This document shows, piece by piece, positions 34,127-42,738 of a stretch of DNA of 64,000 bases. This stretch comes from Janibacter sp. CX7. GTDB lineage: Bacteria > Actinomycetota > Actinomycetes > Actinomycetales > Dermatophilaceae. The first letter of the stretch is position 1. Each line of letters opens with the position of its first letter. Both the position numbers and the translations under genes were made by a program. Under the pieces are notes generated by a model. That model worked only from the letters and a program-made list of their open reading frames with translations, had not been told where the DNA came from and did not search any database. The stretch covers positions 744,001 through 808,000 of the forward strand of contig NZ_CP101464.1 of assembly GCF_024362365.1 (NCBI RefSeq), read 5' to 3'.

Positions 34127-34147
34127 TCGATCATGGCACCCCTCGCT

Positions 34148-34217
34148 GGTTGAGGTGCGACGCAGGAGCCTCGAAACCTGCTCGCGGGTCGGGATGTGAC
34201 GGAGGAGCCTCGAAACC
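34148..34217. repeat. Two family B repeat copies upstream of malic enzyme
   Basis: GGTTGAGGTGCGACGC...GGAGCCTCGAAACC at 34148-34178 is followed by a partial copy ending GGAGCCTCGAAACC at 34191-34217. They resemble the elements at 11160, 35509 and 57888. Confidence 0.75.
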
Positions 34218-34335
34218 CGCTCACCCGATGTGCGAGGATTGCGCTCGGCTCACCCGCCGCCCGTCGTGGCCACACCCGGCTGCCGCAGGGCGCCCCACCA
34301 TCTGCTTCATCGAGTTAGTCCGAGGTTTGTCTGCC

Positions 34336-35496
34336 GTGTCTGCGTCCGAGCCCACCACCACCTTCGACCTGACGTCGCCCCCCTTCGCGGCGCACGAGGG
34401 TGGCAAGGTCGAGGTACGGGCCACGAAGCCGCTGCGCGACCAGGACGACCTGTCGCTGCTCTACACGCCCGGCGTCGCCGACGTGTGCTTGGCCATCGAG
34501 CAGGACCCGTCGCTCTCGCGCCGCTTCACCGCCCGCAACAACACCGTCGCGGTCGTCTCCGACGGCACCGCGGTCCTCGGTCTGGGTGACATCGGCCCGC
34601 TCGCCGCCATGCCGGTCATGGAGGGCAAGGCGGTGCTCTTCAAGCACTTCGGCGGGGTCGACGCGATCCCGGTGTGCATCGAGTCGGGGTCGGTCGACGA
34701 GCTCGTCGACGCGATCGCCCGGATGGCGCCGAGCTTCGGCGGGATCAACCTCGAGGACATCTCGGCGCCGCGGTGCTTCGACCTCGAGCGCAAGCTGCGC
34801 GAGCGGCTCGACATCCCCGTCTTCCACGACGACCAGCACGGCACGGCGATCGTCGTTCTCGCGGGCCTGATCAACGCCTGCCGGGTCCTCGACCGCCAGA
34901 TGTCGACGCTGAGCGTCGTCGTCTCGGGCGCGGGTGCGGCCGGTGTCGCCGTGACCCAGCTGCTGCAGCTCGCCGGCGTCACCGAGATCGTCGTGTGCGA
35001 CTCGCGCGGCATCATCGGCAAGCACCGCAACGACCTCGTGGCGCACAAGGAGATGCTCGCGGCGACGACGAATGTCTCGGGCAAGACCGGCACCATCGGT
35101 GACGCGCTCAAGGGTGCCGACGTCTACGTCGGCGTCTCCGGTGGCTCCGTCCCCGAGGAGCAGGTCGCCTCGATGGCCGAGGACTGCATGATCTTCGCGC
35201 TGGCCAACCCCACGCCCGAGGTGCACCCCGACCTCGCGCACAAGTACGCCGCGATCGTCGCGACGGGTCGCAGCGACTACCCCAACCAGATCAACAACGT
35301 GCTCGCCTTCCCCGGCATCTTCCGCGGGGCGCTCGACGCCGGCGGGGTCCAGATCAGCGAGGAGATGAAGCTCGCCGCCGCGCGCGCCATCGCCGACCTC
35401 GTCGAGGATCCCTCGGCGGACAAGATCGTCCCGCCGGTCTTCCAGGAGGGCGTCGCCGAGGCCGTCGCCGCTGCGGTCGCCGCGCACGCGGGCTAG
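34336..35496 (+). CDS. NAD(P)-dependent malic enzyme
   Basis: This 386-aa enzyme decarboxylates malate to pyruvate. Recognised features are the catalytic Tyr in LSLLYTPGVADVCLAI, the conserved Lys in GKAVLFKHFGGVDAIP, the metal-binding INLEDISAPRCFDLE and VFHDDQHGTAIV, and the NAD(P) fold VVVSGAGAAGVAVTQLLQL. The length fits the bacterial short form without a phosphotransacetylase domain. GTG 34336 is preferred because the upstream frame crosses repeats and the AraC gene's shadow. Confidence 0.94.
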   Translation: MSASEPTTTFDLTSPPFAAHEGGKVEVRATKPLRDQDDLSLLYTPGVADVCLAIEQDPSLSRRFTARNNTVAVVSDGTAVLGLGDIGPLAAMPVMEGKAVLFKHFGGVDAIPVCIESGSVDELVDAIARMAPSFGGINLEDISAPRCFDLERKLRERLDIPVFHDDQHGTAIVVLAGLINACRVLDRQMSTLSVVVSGAGAAGVAVTQLLQLAGVTEIVVCDSRGIIGKHRNDLVAHKEMLAATTNVSGKTGTIGDALKGADVYVGVSGGSVPEEQVASMAEDCMIFALANPTPEVHPDLAHKYAAIVATGRSDYPNQINNVLAFPGIFRGALDAGGVQISEEMKLAAARAIADLVEDPSADKIVPPVFQEGVAEAVAAAVAAHAG

Positions 35497-35508
35497 CCTC
35501 CTCACGGT

Positions 35509-35540
35509 GGTCGAGGTGCGAGCTTGCGAGCCTCGAGACC
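35509..35540. repeat. Family B palindromic repeat between malic enzyme and PqqD-like gene
   Basis: GGTCGAGGTGCGAGC...GCGAGCCTCGAGACC is the reverse complement, nearly base for base, of the element embedded in the PPTase gene at 11160-11191. Confidence 0.8.
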
Positions 35541-35557
35541 ATGACGAAGGGAGCCGC

Positions 35558-35833
35558 ATGACCCGCTGGCGGATCGCCCACGGCGTCGCCTGGGTGGGTG
35601 ATGCCCACCGCGTCGCGCTGGTCGACACCCGCCGCGGGGCGGAGGCGGTGCCGATGCACGTGCAGGCCCCCTTCGCCACGTTGTGGACCGCCCTCGAGGA
35701 CGGTCCGGTCGCGCAGGCGGACCTCGAGCTCGCTGCCGCGGGCGTCGTGGACGAAGGGGAGGAAGCCGCCTTCGTCGCGAGCTTCGTCGAGTCCCTCGGC
35801 GGGCTGGGTGTCGTCGCGGAGGTCAGGTCGTGA
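35558..35833 (+). CDS. PqqD-like small protein
   Basis: This 91-aa protein resembles PqqD/RRE-like winged-helix domains: WRIAHGVAWVGDAHRVALVDT, then APFATLWTALEDGPV and a helix-rich C-terminus ending in LGGLGVVAEV. Such domains bind peptide substrates or partner enzymes. No radical-SAM or precursor gene is adjacent. Its only partner is the overlapping nucleotidyltransferase. GAAGGGAG sits just before ATG 35558. The family call is by overall pattern and is moderate. Confidence 0.6.
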   Translation: MTRWRIAHGVAWVGDAHRVALVDTRRGAEAVPMHVQAPFATLWTALEDGPVAQADLELAAAGVVDEGEEAAFVASFVESLGGLGVVAEVRS

Positions 35834-36693
35834 GCAGCATCCCGCTGACGCTGGCCGAAGCCGTGCCGCTCGGCACCGTCCTGCTCCAGCGGCTGCTCGA
35901 CGACGCGGGGATCCGCTCGCTGGTGATCAAGGGGCCGGCCTTCGTCGAGCTGGGCGTGCGCAAGCCCAAGCACAGCAACGACATCGACCTGCTGATCCAC
36001 CCTGATGACCGCGAGCGAGTGGCGGGCCTTCTCGAGGCGGCAAGGTGGCAGAGCATCTCCCACTGGTTCCCACCTGCGCTGGACGATGTCATCTACTCGG
36101 TGACGTACGCGCACCCTTCGTTCCCAGCATCGGTCGACGTGCACCACTACTATTCGGGGGTCTTCGCGCGCGCCGACGCCTTCGAGGCCATGTGGACGCA
36201 GCGGGTCAGCGTCGACATGGCGCACGCCCAGGTGGTCACAATGCCGAGTGCACACGCGCTGATCTTCGAGGCGCTCAACAAGTTCAAGGCCGTGGGGGTC
36301 GGCCAGTGGGACGACACTGCCCGAGCTGTCGTCGACGCGGCGCAGTGGCATGAGCTCGCGCAGGTCCGTCGTGCGGCGGAAGAGCTCGGAGCCACCGAGT
36401 CCGCTAGCGCGTTGATCTCAGCCCTCGGTGGCCCGCCGGCCCCGCACGCGTCGCCAAAGTTCCTACGTTGGGCGAAGGAGGCAGGTCGCTTCCGCAGCCG
36501 GATCTACTTCTGGCGGATCGTGACTCGATCGCCGCAGTCCATCCCCCGGGTGTTGTGGCAGCAGATCAACTTGCCGGAGAAGCACGCCCGATGGTGGGCA
36601 GAGGCGCATGGCGTGACCTACCGCAGCCGGCGGCAGGTGCTGTGGCTCCGGCTGCGCGGCTTGGTCATGAGGCGAGACGGTCGGTCGCGGTAG
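35830..36693 (+). CDS. Uncharacterised nucleotidyltransferase family protein (NTP_transf_5-like)
   Basis: This 287-aa protein carries the minimal nucleotidyltransferase signature: LVIKGPAFVELGV, then KHSNDIDLLIHPDDRERV (D-x-D), and VDVHHYYSG as the third acidic/basic element. Members of PF14907 look like this and often lie next to PqqD-like genes in glycan or peptide loci. The GTG start is in a GTGA overlap with the PqqD-like gene. GC falls along the gene, as in DNA of mixed origin. The substrate is unknown. Confidence 0.75.
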   Translation: MSSIPLTLAEAVPLGTVLLQRLLDDAGIRSLVIKGPAFVELGVRKPKHSNDIDLLIHPDDRERVAGLLEAARWQSISHWFPPALDDVIYSVTYAHPSFPASVDVHHYYSGVFARADAFEAMWTQRVSVDMAHAQVVTMPSAHALIFEALNKFKAVGVGQWDDTARAVVDAAQWHELAQVRRAAEELGATESASALISALGGPPAPHASPKFLRWAKEAGRFRSRIYFWRIVTRSPQSIPRVLWQQINLPEKHARWWAEAHGVTYRSRRQVLWLRLRGLVMRRDGRSR

Positions 36694-36697
36694 TTCG

Positions 36698-37150
36698 CTA
36701 CTCGATGCCGGCGACAGGGTTGGGACGCTCCAGCCACTCCAGATCCGCTGGGGCGGTGTAACCGGCGGCGACTGCGGCTGCCGTCTGCTGCCACTCGTGC
36801 AGCTCGACGAGGAAGGGCTCGAAGTCGTGGGCGGTCGCGCACTCCCGGAGCGTGCTGACGATTTCGGTGGTGAAGCACCGTTGGTCCTCGACATCGAGGA
36901 GGGCAAGCCAGGGGAAGCGTGCCTGGAGACGCGATTCACGCGGTGGGTCGTCTGGAGCCAGAGCGATCGCGATGAGGTCCGCCGCAATCGCGACGACTGC
37001 GTGGTGTCGGTCGTACTCGCTCTTGCGAATCAGCAGGAGCGACTCGCCATCGCGACGAGTGACCTCAACAGGAGAGATGTCCGTCGACCGGAAGGCCTGT
37101 GCACTGTCGCTGGACAGGTCCGACGCTCGACAGGTAGTCAGCAGAGCCAT
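36698..37150 (-). CDS. Phd/YefM-like antitoxin domain protein
   Basis: This 150-aa protein begins like prevent-host-death antitoxins: ALLTTCRASDLSSDSAQAFRS, then PVEVTRRDGESLLLIRKSEYDRH. An uncharacterised helical C-terminal part of about 90 residues rich in Trp, Glu and Ala follows. No toxin gene is adjacent on the same strand. A 38-bp perfect palindrome directly abuts the start codon and is the probable autoregulatory operator. Confidence 0.7.
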   Translation of the reverse strand: MALLTTCRASDLSSDSAQAFRSTDISPVEVTRRDGESLLLIRKSEYDRHHAVVAIAADLIAIALAPDDPPRESRLQARFPWLALLDVEDQRCFTTEIVSTLRECATAHDFEPFLVELHEWQQTAAAVAAGYTAPADLEWLERPNPVAGIE

Positions 37151-37188
37151 CCCTTGATTGTTCTGAATGCATTCAGAACAATCAAGGG
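37151..37188. promoter_or_regulatory. 38-bp perfect palindrome, operator candidate
   Basis: CCCTTGATTGTTCTGAATG pairs perfectly with the next 19 bases. It sits immediately before the ATG of the Phd-like gene and 15 bp after the cysN stop. Lower GC than its surroundings and the absence of a T-run favour an operator over a terminator. Confidence 0.7.
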
Positions 37189-37203
37189 AAATTGGGGACG
37201 CGC

Positions 37204-38535
37204 TCAGATCGTGTACTCGACCCCGTGGGTGCCCGAGATCATCCCGGCGCCGACCGTGTTGCCGGTGGCCGGGTCGATGAGGATGAAGGATCCCGTCGCC
37301 CGGTGGGTCGCGTAGGCGTCGACGGCGAGTGGCTGCGACAGGCGAAGGGAGACGGTCCCGACCTCGTTGAGCCCCAGCTCACTGGCCTCGCCGTCACGCT
37401 CGAGCGTGTTGACGTCCAAGCGTGCTCCGAGGCCGTCGACGATCGCCTTGACCGTGCGGGTCGTGTGCTTGAGCAGCAGCTTCTGACGGCTGTGCAGCGT
37501 GCCGGTCGTCATCCAGCAGACGGTCGCGGTGATCTCGCGGGTCACCTCGGGGGAGTGCTCGACATCGGCGATGAGGTCACCGCGGGAGACGTCGACCTCG
37601 TCGCCCAGACGCAGGGTCACGGACTGCCCGGTGACGGCCTGGTTGTGGGTGGTGTCGAGGGTGTCGATGCCGGCGACGGTTGTCCGCACCCCGCTCGGCA
37701 GGACGACGACGTCCTGGCCGACGCGGAATGTCCCCGCCTCGACGCGGCCGGCGTAGCCGCGATAGTCGCGGTGCTCGCCCTGCTGCGGACGGATGACGTA
37801 CTGGACGGGGAAGCGGTCCCCCTTCGTCTCGAAGAGGTCGGCGCTCTCAGCGGTCTCGAGGTGCTCGAGCAGGCTCGTGCCCGTGTACCAGGGCATCGCA
37901 TCGCTGGTCTCGACGACGTTGTCGCCGACGAGGGCGCTGATGGGGAAGGTCGCGACGGCCGGCACCTGCAGCTGCTCGGCGAAGGCGAGGAAGTCCTCGC
38001 GGATCTGCGTGTAGACGGACTCGTCGTAGCCGACGAGGTCCATCTTGTTGACCACGAGAGTGATGTGGGGGACCTGCAACAGCGACAGCAGCACGGTGTG
38101 CCGGCGCGACTGCTCGGTCAGCCCGTGGCGGGCGTCGACGAGCACGAGGCCGAGGTCGGCCGTCGAGGCGCCGGTGACCATGTTGCGCGTGTACTGCGCG
38201 TGGCCGGGGGTGTCGGCGAGGATGAACTTGCGCCGCGGCGTCGCGAAGTAGCGGTAGGCGACATCGATGGTGATGCCCTGCTCGCGCTCGCTGCGCAGAC
38301 CGTCGGTGAGCAGCGCGAGGTCGGTGTGGTCGTGACCCTTCGACTTGCTCGTGGCCTCGACGGCCTCGAGCTGGTCCTCGAAGATCGCCTTGCTGTCGAG
38401 CAGGAGCCGCCCAATGAGCGTCGACTTGCCGTCGTCGACCGACCCGGCCGTCGCGACACGGAGCAGCCCCAGGTCGAGGTCGGTGCCGACGGTCGTCGTC
38501 TCGGGCGGGGGAGTGGTCAGGGTGTCGGTGCTCAT
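37204..38535 (-). CDS. cysN: Sulfate adenylyltransferase subunit 1 (GTPase)
   Basis: This 443-aa EF-Tu-like GTPase drives APS synthesis by CysD. G1 is GSVDDGKSTLIGRLLLD, G3 is LADTPGH and G4 is VNKMDL. Beta-barrel domains follow, with no fused APS kinase. The ATG overlaps the cysD stop by one base (TGATG), showing translational coupling in the cysDN operon. Confidence 0.95.
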   Translation of the reverse strand: MSTDTLTTPPPETTTVGTDLDLGLLRVATAGSVDDGKSTLIGRLLLDSKAIFEDQLEAVEATSKSKGHDHTDLALLTDGLRSEREQGITIDVAYRYFATPRRKFILADTPGHAQYTRNMVTGASTADLGLVLVDARHGLTEQSRRHTVLLSLLQVPHITLVVNKMDLVGYDESVYTQIREDFLAFAEQLQVPAVATFPISALVGDNVVETSDAMPWYTGTSLLEHLETAESADLFETKGDRFPVQYVIRPQQGEHRDYRGYAGRVEAGTFRVGQDVVVLPSGVRTTVAGIDTLDTTHNQAVTGQSVTLRLGDEVDVSRGDLIADVEHSPEVTREITATVCWMTTGTLHSRQKLLLKHTTRTVKAIVDGLGARLDVNTLERDGEASELGLNEVGTVSLRLSQPLAVDAYATHRATGSFILIDPATGNTVGAGMISGTHGVEYTI

Positions 38536-39449
38536 CAGAAGTAGCCCTCCTTCTTGCGGTCCTCCATGGCTGCCTCGCTGAATCGGTCGTCGCCACGGGT
38601 TGCGCCGCGCTCGGTGAGACGGGCGACGGAGATCTCGTCGATGATCTCGTCCACAGTGCTGGCGTCGGACTCGACGCAGCCGGTGAGCGTCAGGTCGCCG
38701 ACGGTGCGGAAGCGCACGGTGCGCTCGCGGGCCTCTTCGCCGGGACGAAGGGGGTTGTGCTCGCTCGCGGTGAGCAGCATCCCGTCGCGCTCGAAGACTG
38801 CTCGCTGGTGCGAGTAGTAGATCTCGGGGATGTCGAGCTGCTCACGGCCGATGTACTGCCAGATGTCGAGCTCGGTCCAGTTGGACAGCGGGAAGATCCG
38901 CATGTGCTCGCCCTCGTGGATGCGCCCGTTGTAGAGCGACCACAGCTCGGGGCGCTGGTTCTTGGGGTCCCACTGGCCGAAGTCGTCGCGGTGGGAGTAG
39001 ATGCGCTCCTTGGCCCGTGCCTTCTCCTCGTCGCGTCGGCCGCCGCCGAAGGCTGCGGTGTAGCCGCGCTCCTCGATGGCGTGCAGCAGCGTGCCGATCT
39101 GCAGCCGGTTGCGCGAGGTCTTGCCGTCGTCGATGACGATGCCGTCGGCGATCGCCTGCTCGACCGAGGCGACGTGCAGCTCGATGCCCAGGCGCTCGAC
39201 CCACCGGTCGCGCGTGGCGAGGACCTCGGGGAAGTCGAAGCCGGTGTCGACCTGGAGCAGGCCGAAGGGGATCTTGGCCGGGGCGAAGGCTCGCTCGGCC
39301 AGCCGGAGCATGACGATCGAGTCCTTGCCACCGGAGAACATCAGGACGGGGCGCTCGAACTCCGCAGCGACCTCACGGATGATGTGGATCGACTCGGACT
39401 CGAGGGCGTCGAGGTGCGTCAGGGCAGCCTGTGGGGCGGCAGTGGGCAC
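38535..39449 (-). CDS. cysD: Sulfate adenylyltransferase subunit 2
   Basis: This 304-aa PP-loop adenylyltransferase carries LMFSGGKDSIVMLRLAE (PP-loop), FGGGRRDEEKARAKERI and LSNWTELDIWQYI. It makes APS from sulfate and ATP with CysN. GTG 39449 is the best start; the frame runs on to 39485 without conservation. A CATAAC-5 bp-GTTATG dyad about 34 bp upstream is a probable sulfur-control site. Confidence 0.94.
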   Translation of the reverse strand: MPTAAPQAALTHLDALESESIHIIREVAAEFERPVLMFSGGKDSIVMLRLAERAFAPAKIPFGLLQVDTGFDFPEVLATRDRWVERLGIELHVASVEQAIADGIVIDDGKTSRNRLQIGTLLHAIEERGYTAAFGGGRRDEEKARAKERIYSHRDDFGQWDPKNQRPELWSLYNGRIHEGEHMRIFPLSNWTELDIWQYIGREQLDIPEIYYSHQRAVFERDGMLLTASEHNPLRPGEEARERTVRFRTVGDLTLTGCVESDASTVDEIIDEISVARLTERGATRGDDRFSEAAMEDRKKEGYF

Positions 39450-39482
39450 GAGGGAACCTCTCTTCGAACGGGACCCTCGGAG

Positions 39483-39499
39483 CATAACTGTCTGTTATG
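39483..39499. promoter_or_regulatory. CATAAC-N5-GTTATG dyad upstream of cysD
   Basis: Perfect 6-bp arms surround TGTCT within the cysD promoter region. The low-GC symmetric site in high-GC DNA suggests a regulator-binding site for sulfate assimilation. Confidence 0.5.
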
Positions 39500-39586
39500 G
39501 ATGACCAAACTCGTGTTCAGGTGTTGGATGTCGGGAGCTTGATGCTCGGTCCGGCGGAGGGTCGCAGTCGTCGCCCTGCTGTCGCC

Positions 39587-39592
39587 TAACAT
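39587..39592 (+). promoter_or_regulatory. -10 element of leaderless promoter for the glycan cassette
   Basis: TAACAT is separated by TGCGGC (6 bp) from the ATG at 39599, so the first glycosyltransferase mRNA should be leaderless. Confidence 0.55.
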
Positions 39593-39598
39593 TGCGGC

Positions 39599-41815
39599 AT
39601 GAGTACTCGGCTGGCCAGAACGGCCGCGGGGCCGCCCACCGCGCTGGTTGCATCGACGGTCCCGGAAACGTTGAACCTCTTCCATCGCGAGCTCATCCGG
39701 CAAATGCAGACCACGCATCACGTGCACGTCGTCTCCTCGCCCGGGCGCGACTTGGAGGCACTGCGCACCGAGATGGGGGTGGAGACGCACGCTGTTCCCA
39801 TGACCCGCAGCATTTCGCCTCGCCAGGACCTCGTGTCCTTCTTCCGATGGTTGACCGTGATGCGCCGAGTGCGACCCGAGGTGGTGGTTACCGCGACACC
39901 GAAGGCAAGTCTCCTCGGTCAGGCTTGCGGACTACTGTTCGGGGCGCGCAAACGTCTCTACTACGTGGGAGGGCTGCGTTTTGAGGGTGACCGCGGGGCA
40001 AAGCGGGTCGTGTTGCAGCTCATGGAGAAGTTAACCGCTGCCTTCGCAACGGTCGTGACGCTGAACTCCGAATCTGCCTTCACTCGTGCTCAGCAGCTCG
40101 GGTTGTACCACCCACGCAAGATGGCTAAAACGGTCCCGGCTAGCAGCCACGGCGTGGACGCCGTCTACTTTTCTCCACGTTCACGTGACCCGCAGATGGC
40201 CAAGGACTTGGGCCTAGACCGTGAAGTCCCCACGTTCGGATTCGTTGGGAGGCTAACTCGAGACAAGGGCATCGATGAGTTGATTGAGGCACTCCACATA
40301 CTGTCTGACCGGTCGTTCAACGTGTTGGTGGTGGGGCCCCAAAACGAACCTGATTCCATCCGGTACCTCGAGGCACTACAACGCGACAACAGGGTGGTGT
40401 GCGTCGGACGTCAGGAGGATCTAAGACCGTTCTATGCGCAAATGGACACGCTGCTGCTGCCCTCCTATCGCGAAGGCTTCCCCAACGTTGTGATGGAAGC
40501 TGCCGCATGCGCCGTACCCGCAATCGTGAGCGATGCGACCGGTGCCGTTGACAGCGTCCGGCATGGAGAGACCGGACTGGTCACGACCGTTAAGAGCGCC
40601 ACGGAGCTCGCGGCGGCCATGTCCGCGGTACTCGAGAACCCAACTGAGGCGCGCACCATGGGGATGCGTGCTCGCGAGTGGATGGCCACAGAATTCGAGC
40701 CCTCCAAGGTGGTGGCGTCCCTCCTTGAGCCCCTGGCGTTGGGTTCCCTTGCTAGCGACTCTCGCCGCGTTGCGCACGTTATCAACGACCTCCGACCGGG
40801 AGGAGCGGAGAACCTCGTAGTCCAACTTGCGTATGAGCAGCGACGGGCCGGACACGACGCTCGAATCTTCACTCTCAGGGGATCGGGCAGTTCACATCTG
40901 GCGGAGCAGGCTGCGCGTCGTGACGTACCCGTCCAGGTATTGGGCGGACACCGGCTGAGCCCCTTGGCGTGGCTCAGAATGATTCGCATAGCTGGAGGTG
41001 CCGACGTCGTCCACGGACATCTGTTCCCTGTGGTGTGGCTTGTGGCAATTCTTCCTAGGAGGAAGACCGTCGTCACTGAACATTCACCCCATAATCGCCG
41101 TGCGGATTCAGCGTTCGGCCGATATCTGGACAGGGCGATCTATCGCAGGCATGGAAAGGTTGCCGCCATCAGCGATGGGGTGGAGGAGGCGCTCCGAGGC
41201 AGGATCGGGCACGACGTAAACGTGACCACCGTGCCAAACGGGATTGATTTGAACGCCATCAAGCCTGTCACCAACGCGCCAACACTTGCGGACCCGCTAC
41301 GTGTAATTACCGTAGGTCGGTTAGATCACCGTAAGAATATCTCCGCCGCGATTCAAATCATGGACAGAGTGCTCGTTCCATCCGCTCTCGTAATTGTTGG
41401 TGATGGGCCGGAAAGGGACAATTTGTCACGAGAGGCGGCGGCACGGAGGGGGCAGGTCAAACTTCTAGGTCAACGTAATGACGTTCCAGCATTGCTGGCC
41501 GGCCAGCACGTATTCCTCAGTACCTCGACCTATGAGGGCTTTGGCATTGCGGCGCTGGAAGCCATGGCGGCCGGCCTCCCAGTTGTGGCTCCACGGGTCC
41601 CCGGCCTTACGGAGATCGTCGGTGACGCGGGAATTCTCTTCGAGCCCGGGGATCTTGACAGTGCGGCGCGGGCACTCAGTTCGTTGCGTGACCCGATTTC
41701 ATGGCGCCGCCACTCTGAAATGGCGAGATTGCGGGCAAGAGACTTCTCTATTGAGGCGACCGCTGCTTTGTATGAGGAACTGTACGAACGTCGGCCCGAT
41801 CGTCGGGCTTGTTGA
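39599..41815 (+). CDS. Tandem double GT4 glycosyltransferase
   Basis: This 738-aa protein consists of two complete GT-B/GT4 units in one chain. Unit 1 (about 1-375) has HRELIRQMQTTHHVHVVSS, FGFVGRLTRDKGIDELIEAL and the E-x7-E motif EGFPNVVMEAAACAVP. Unit 2 (about 390-735) restarts with RVAHVINDLRPGGAENLVVQL and has TVGRLDHRKNISAAIQI and YEGFGIAALEAMAAGLPVVAP. Both catalytic motifs look intact, so it may add two consecutive sugars. It starts the low-GC cassette. Lower GC and looser third-codon bias than the upstream cysND suggest transfer. Confidence 0.9.
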   Translation: MSTRLARTAAGPPTALVASTVPETLNLFHRELIRQMQTTHHVHVVSSPGRDLEALRTEMGVETHAVPMTRSISPRQDLVSFFRWLTVMRRVRPEVVVTATPKASLLGQACGLLFGARKRLYYVGGLRFEGDRGAKRVVLQLMEKLTAAFATVVTLNSESAFTRAQQLGLYHPRKMAKTVPASSHGVDAVYFSPRSRDPQMAKDLGLDREVPTFGFVGRLTRDKGIDELIEALHILSDRSFNVLVVGPQNEPDSIRYLEALQRDNRVVCVGRQEDLRPFYAQMDTLLLPSYREGFPNVVMEAAACAVPAIVSDATGAVDSVRHGETGLVTTVKSATELAAAMSAVLENPTEARTMGMRAREWMATEFEPSKVVASLLEPLALGSLASDSRRVAHVINDLRPGGAENLVVQLAYEQRRAGHDARIFTLRGSGSSHLAEQAARRDVPVQVLGGHRLSPLAWLRMIRIAGGADVVHGHLFPVVWLVAILPRRKTVVTEHSPHNRRADSAFGRYLDRAIYRRHGKVAAISDGVEEALRGRIGHDVNVTTVPNGIDLNAIKPVTNAPTLADPLRVITVGRLDHRKNISAAIQIMDRVLVPSALVIVGDGPERDNLSREAAARRGQVKLLGQRNDVPALLAGQHVFLSTSTYEGFGIAALEAMAAGLPVVAPRVPGLTEIVGDAGILFEPGDLDSAARALSSLRDPISWRRHSEMARLRARDFSIEATAALYEELYERRPDRRAC

Positions 41816-41826
41816 GGAGCGTCGAT

Positions 41827-42738
41827 TTGAACAATAGTCCGCGCGTTGTGGCGCTAATTCTTTCCTATTCACGGTCCGTCTCGGAACTGGGCGCCCTGGT
41901 GAAATCACTCGAAGAGGCCGGCGTTGAACCGTTCGTCGTTCCCACAAGTTCCCGGGTCGAATCCTCGCTCGAAGGAACTGGCATTCCATACAGGTCAATC
42001 CGCGCAAATCCCGGATTTGGCGCAGCCTTGACTCTGGCCCAAGAGCAGGTCGGAGCGTGGGATTGGTTGATGCCCGTAAACGACGATGTCGAGGTCCACT
42101 CCGACGAACTTCGTGCCGAGGTCGCGACATGGCAGGGCAGGCCGCCAGGTCAGTTAGTCTATCTGGATCAGGGGCCCAGGAAAAAAATTCCGGGAGTTGC
42201 CAACGTTCTAGGACAAGTCAGCCTGTGGGGAGGGGTCGCTTCACGGCTAAAGCTAGTGCTGAGGGCAAAGTTGTTTCGAACGCGGCCCAGTGTCCAACGC
42301 CTCGCTGAGCAGCCAACGTTCAAGCCATTCAGCATCGTGGCGTTCGACCGCGACCTTTGGAACAGGCTTGGCGGATTTGATCGACGCCTCATCTATACCT
42401 TTGAGGACGCCGATTTTGGGCGACGTGCAATTGAAATGGGCGCCGAGGTGTCCTACCCGACGCTTCGGGGCCTTGATCATCTGCGCTCCGGTACGAGTCG
42501 CAAGTACCCGGAAACAGTCTTGCCTGTCGCTGCTTGGTCTGCCGCGATGTATCTCATCACAATGGGATTGCCTCCTCGTCGCGCCCGATACCTATGTGCC
42601 GTAGCGTCCGTTGGACGAATGTTCGTTGTGCCATGGGTGGATATTCCCAAGACCTCTCACTCAAAGGGAATCGTTCGCAGCGCGATTCACCTGCTTAGGG
42701 GCAAGCCGCCGACGCTGCCCTCATATGATCAGCCGTGA
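41827..42738 (+). CDS. GT2-like glycosyltransferase
   Basis: This 303-aa protein has a family-2-like fold: VALILSYSRSVSELGALVKSL, SIRANPGFGAALTLAQEQ, then DWLMPVNDDVEVH (D-D-x-D-type nucleotide/metal motif). Further on come AFDRDLWNRLGGFDRRLIYTFEDADFGRRA (acceptor-site ED) and a C-terminal hydrophobic stretch. Rhamnosyltransferase-like activity is possible. TTG 41827 is chosen because GAGGAG lies 7 nt upstream. The flippase gene overlaps its stop. Confidence 0.85.
   Translation: MNNSPRVVALILSYSRSVSELGALVKSLEEAGVEPFVVPTSSRVESSLEGTGIPYRSIRANPGFGAALTLAQEQVGAWDWLMPVNDDVEVHSDELRAEVATWQGRPPGQLVYLDQGPRKKIPGVANVLGQVSLWGGVASRLKLVLRAKLFRTRPSVQRLAEQPTFKPFSIVAFDRDLWNRLGGFDRRLIYTFEDADFGRRAIEMGAEVSYPTLRGLDHLRSGTSRKYPETVLPVAAWSAAMYLITMGLPPRRARYLCAVASVGRMFVVPWVDIPKTSHSKGIVRSAIHLLRGKPPTLPSYDQP

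Noticed and set aside
36698..37204. Palindrome 37151-37188 as the cysN terminator
   Set aside because: It lacks a following T-run and its position directly against the Phd-like ATG fits an operator better, though dual use cannot be excluded.
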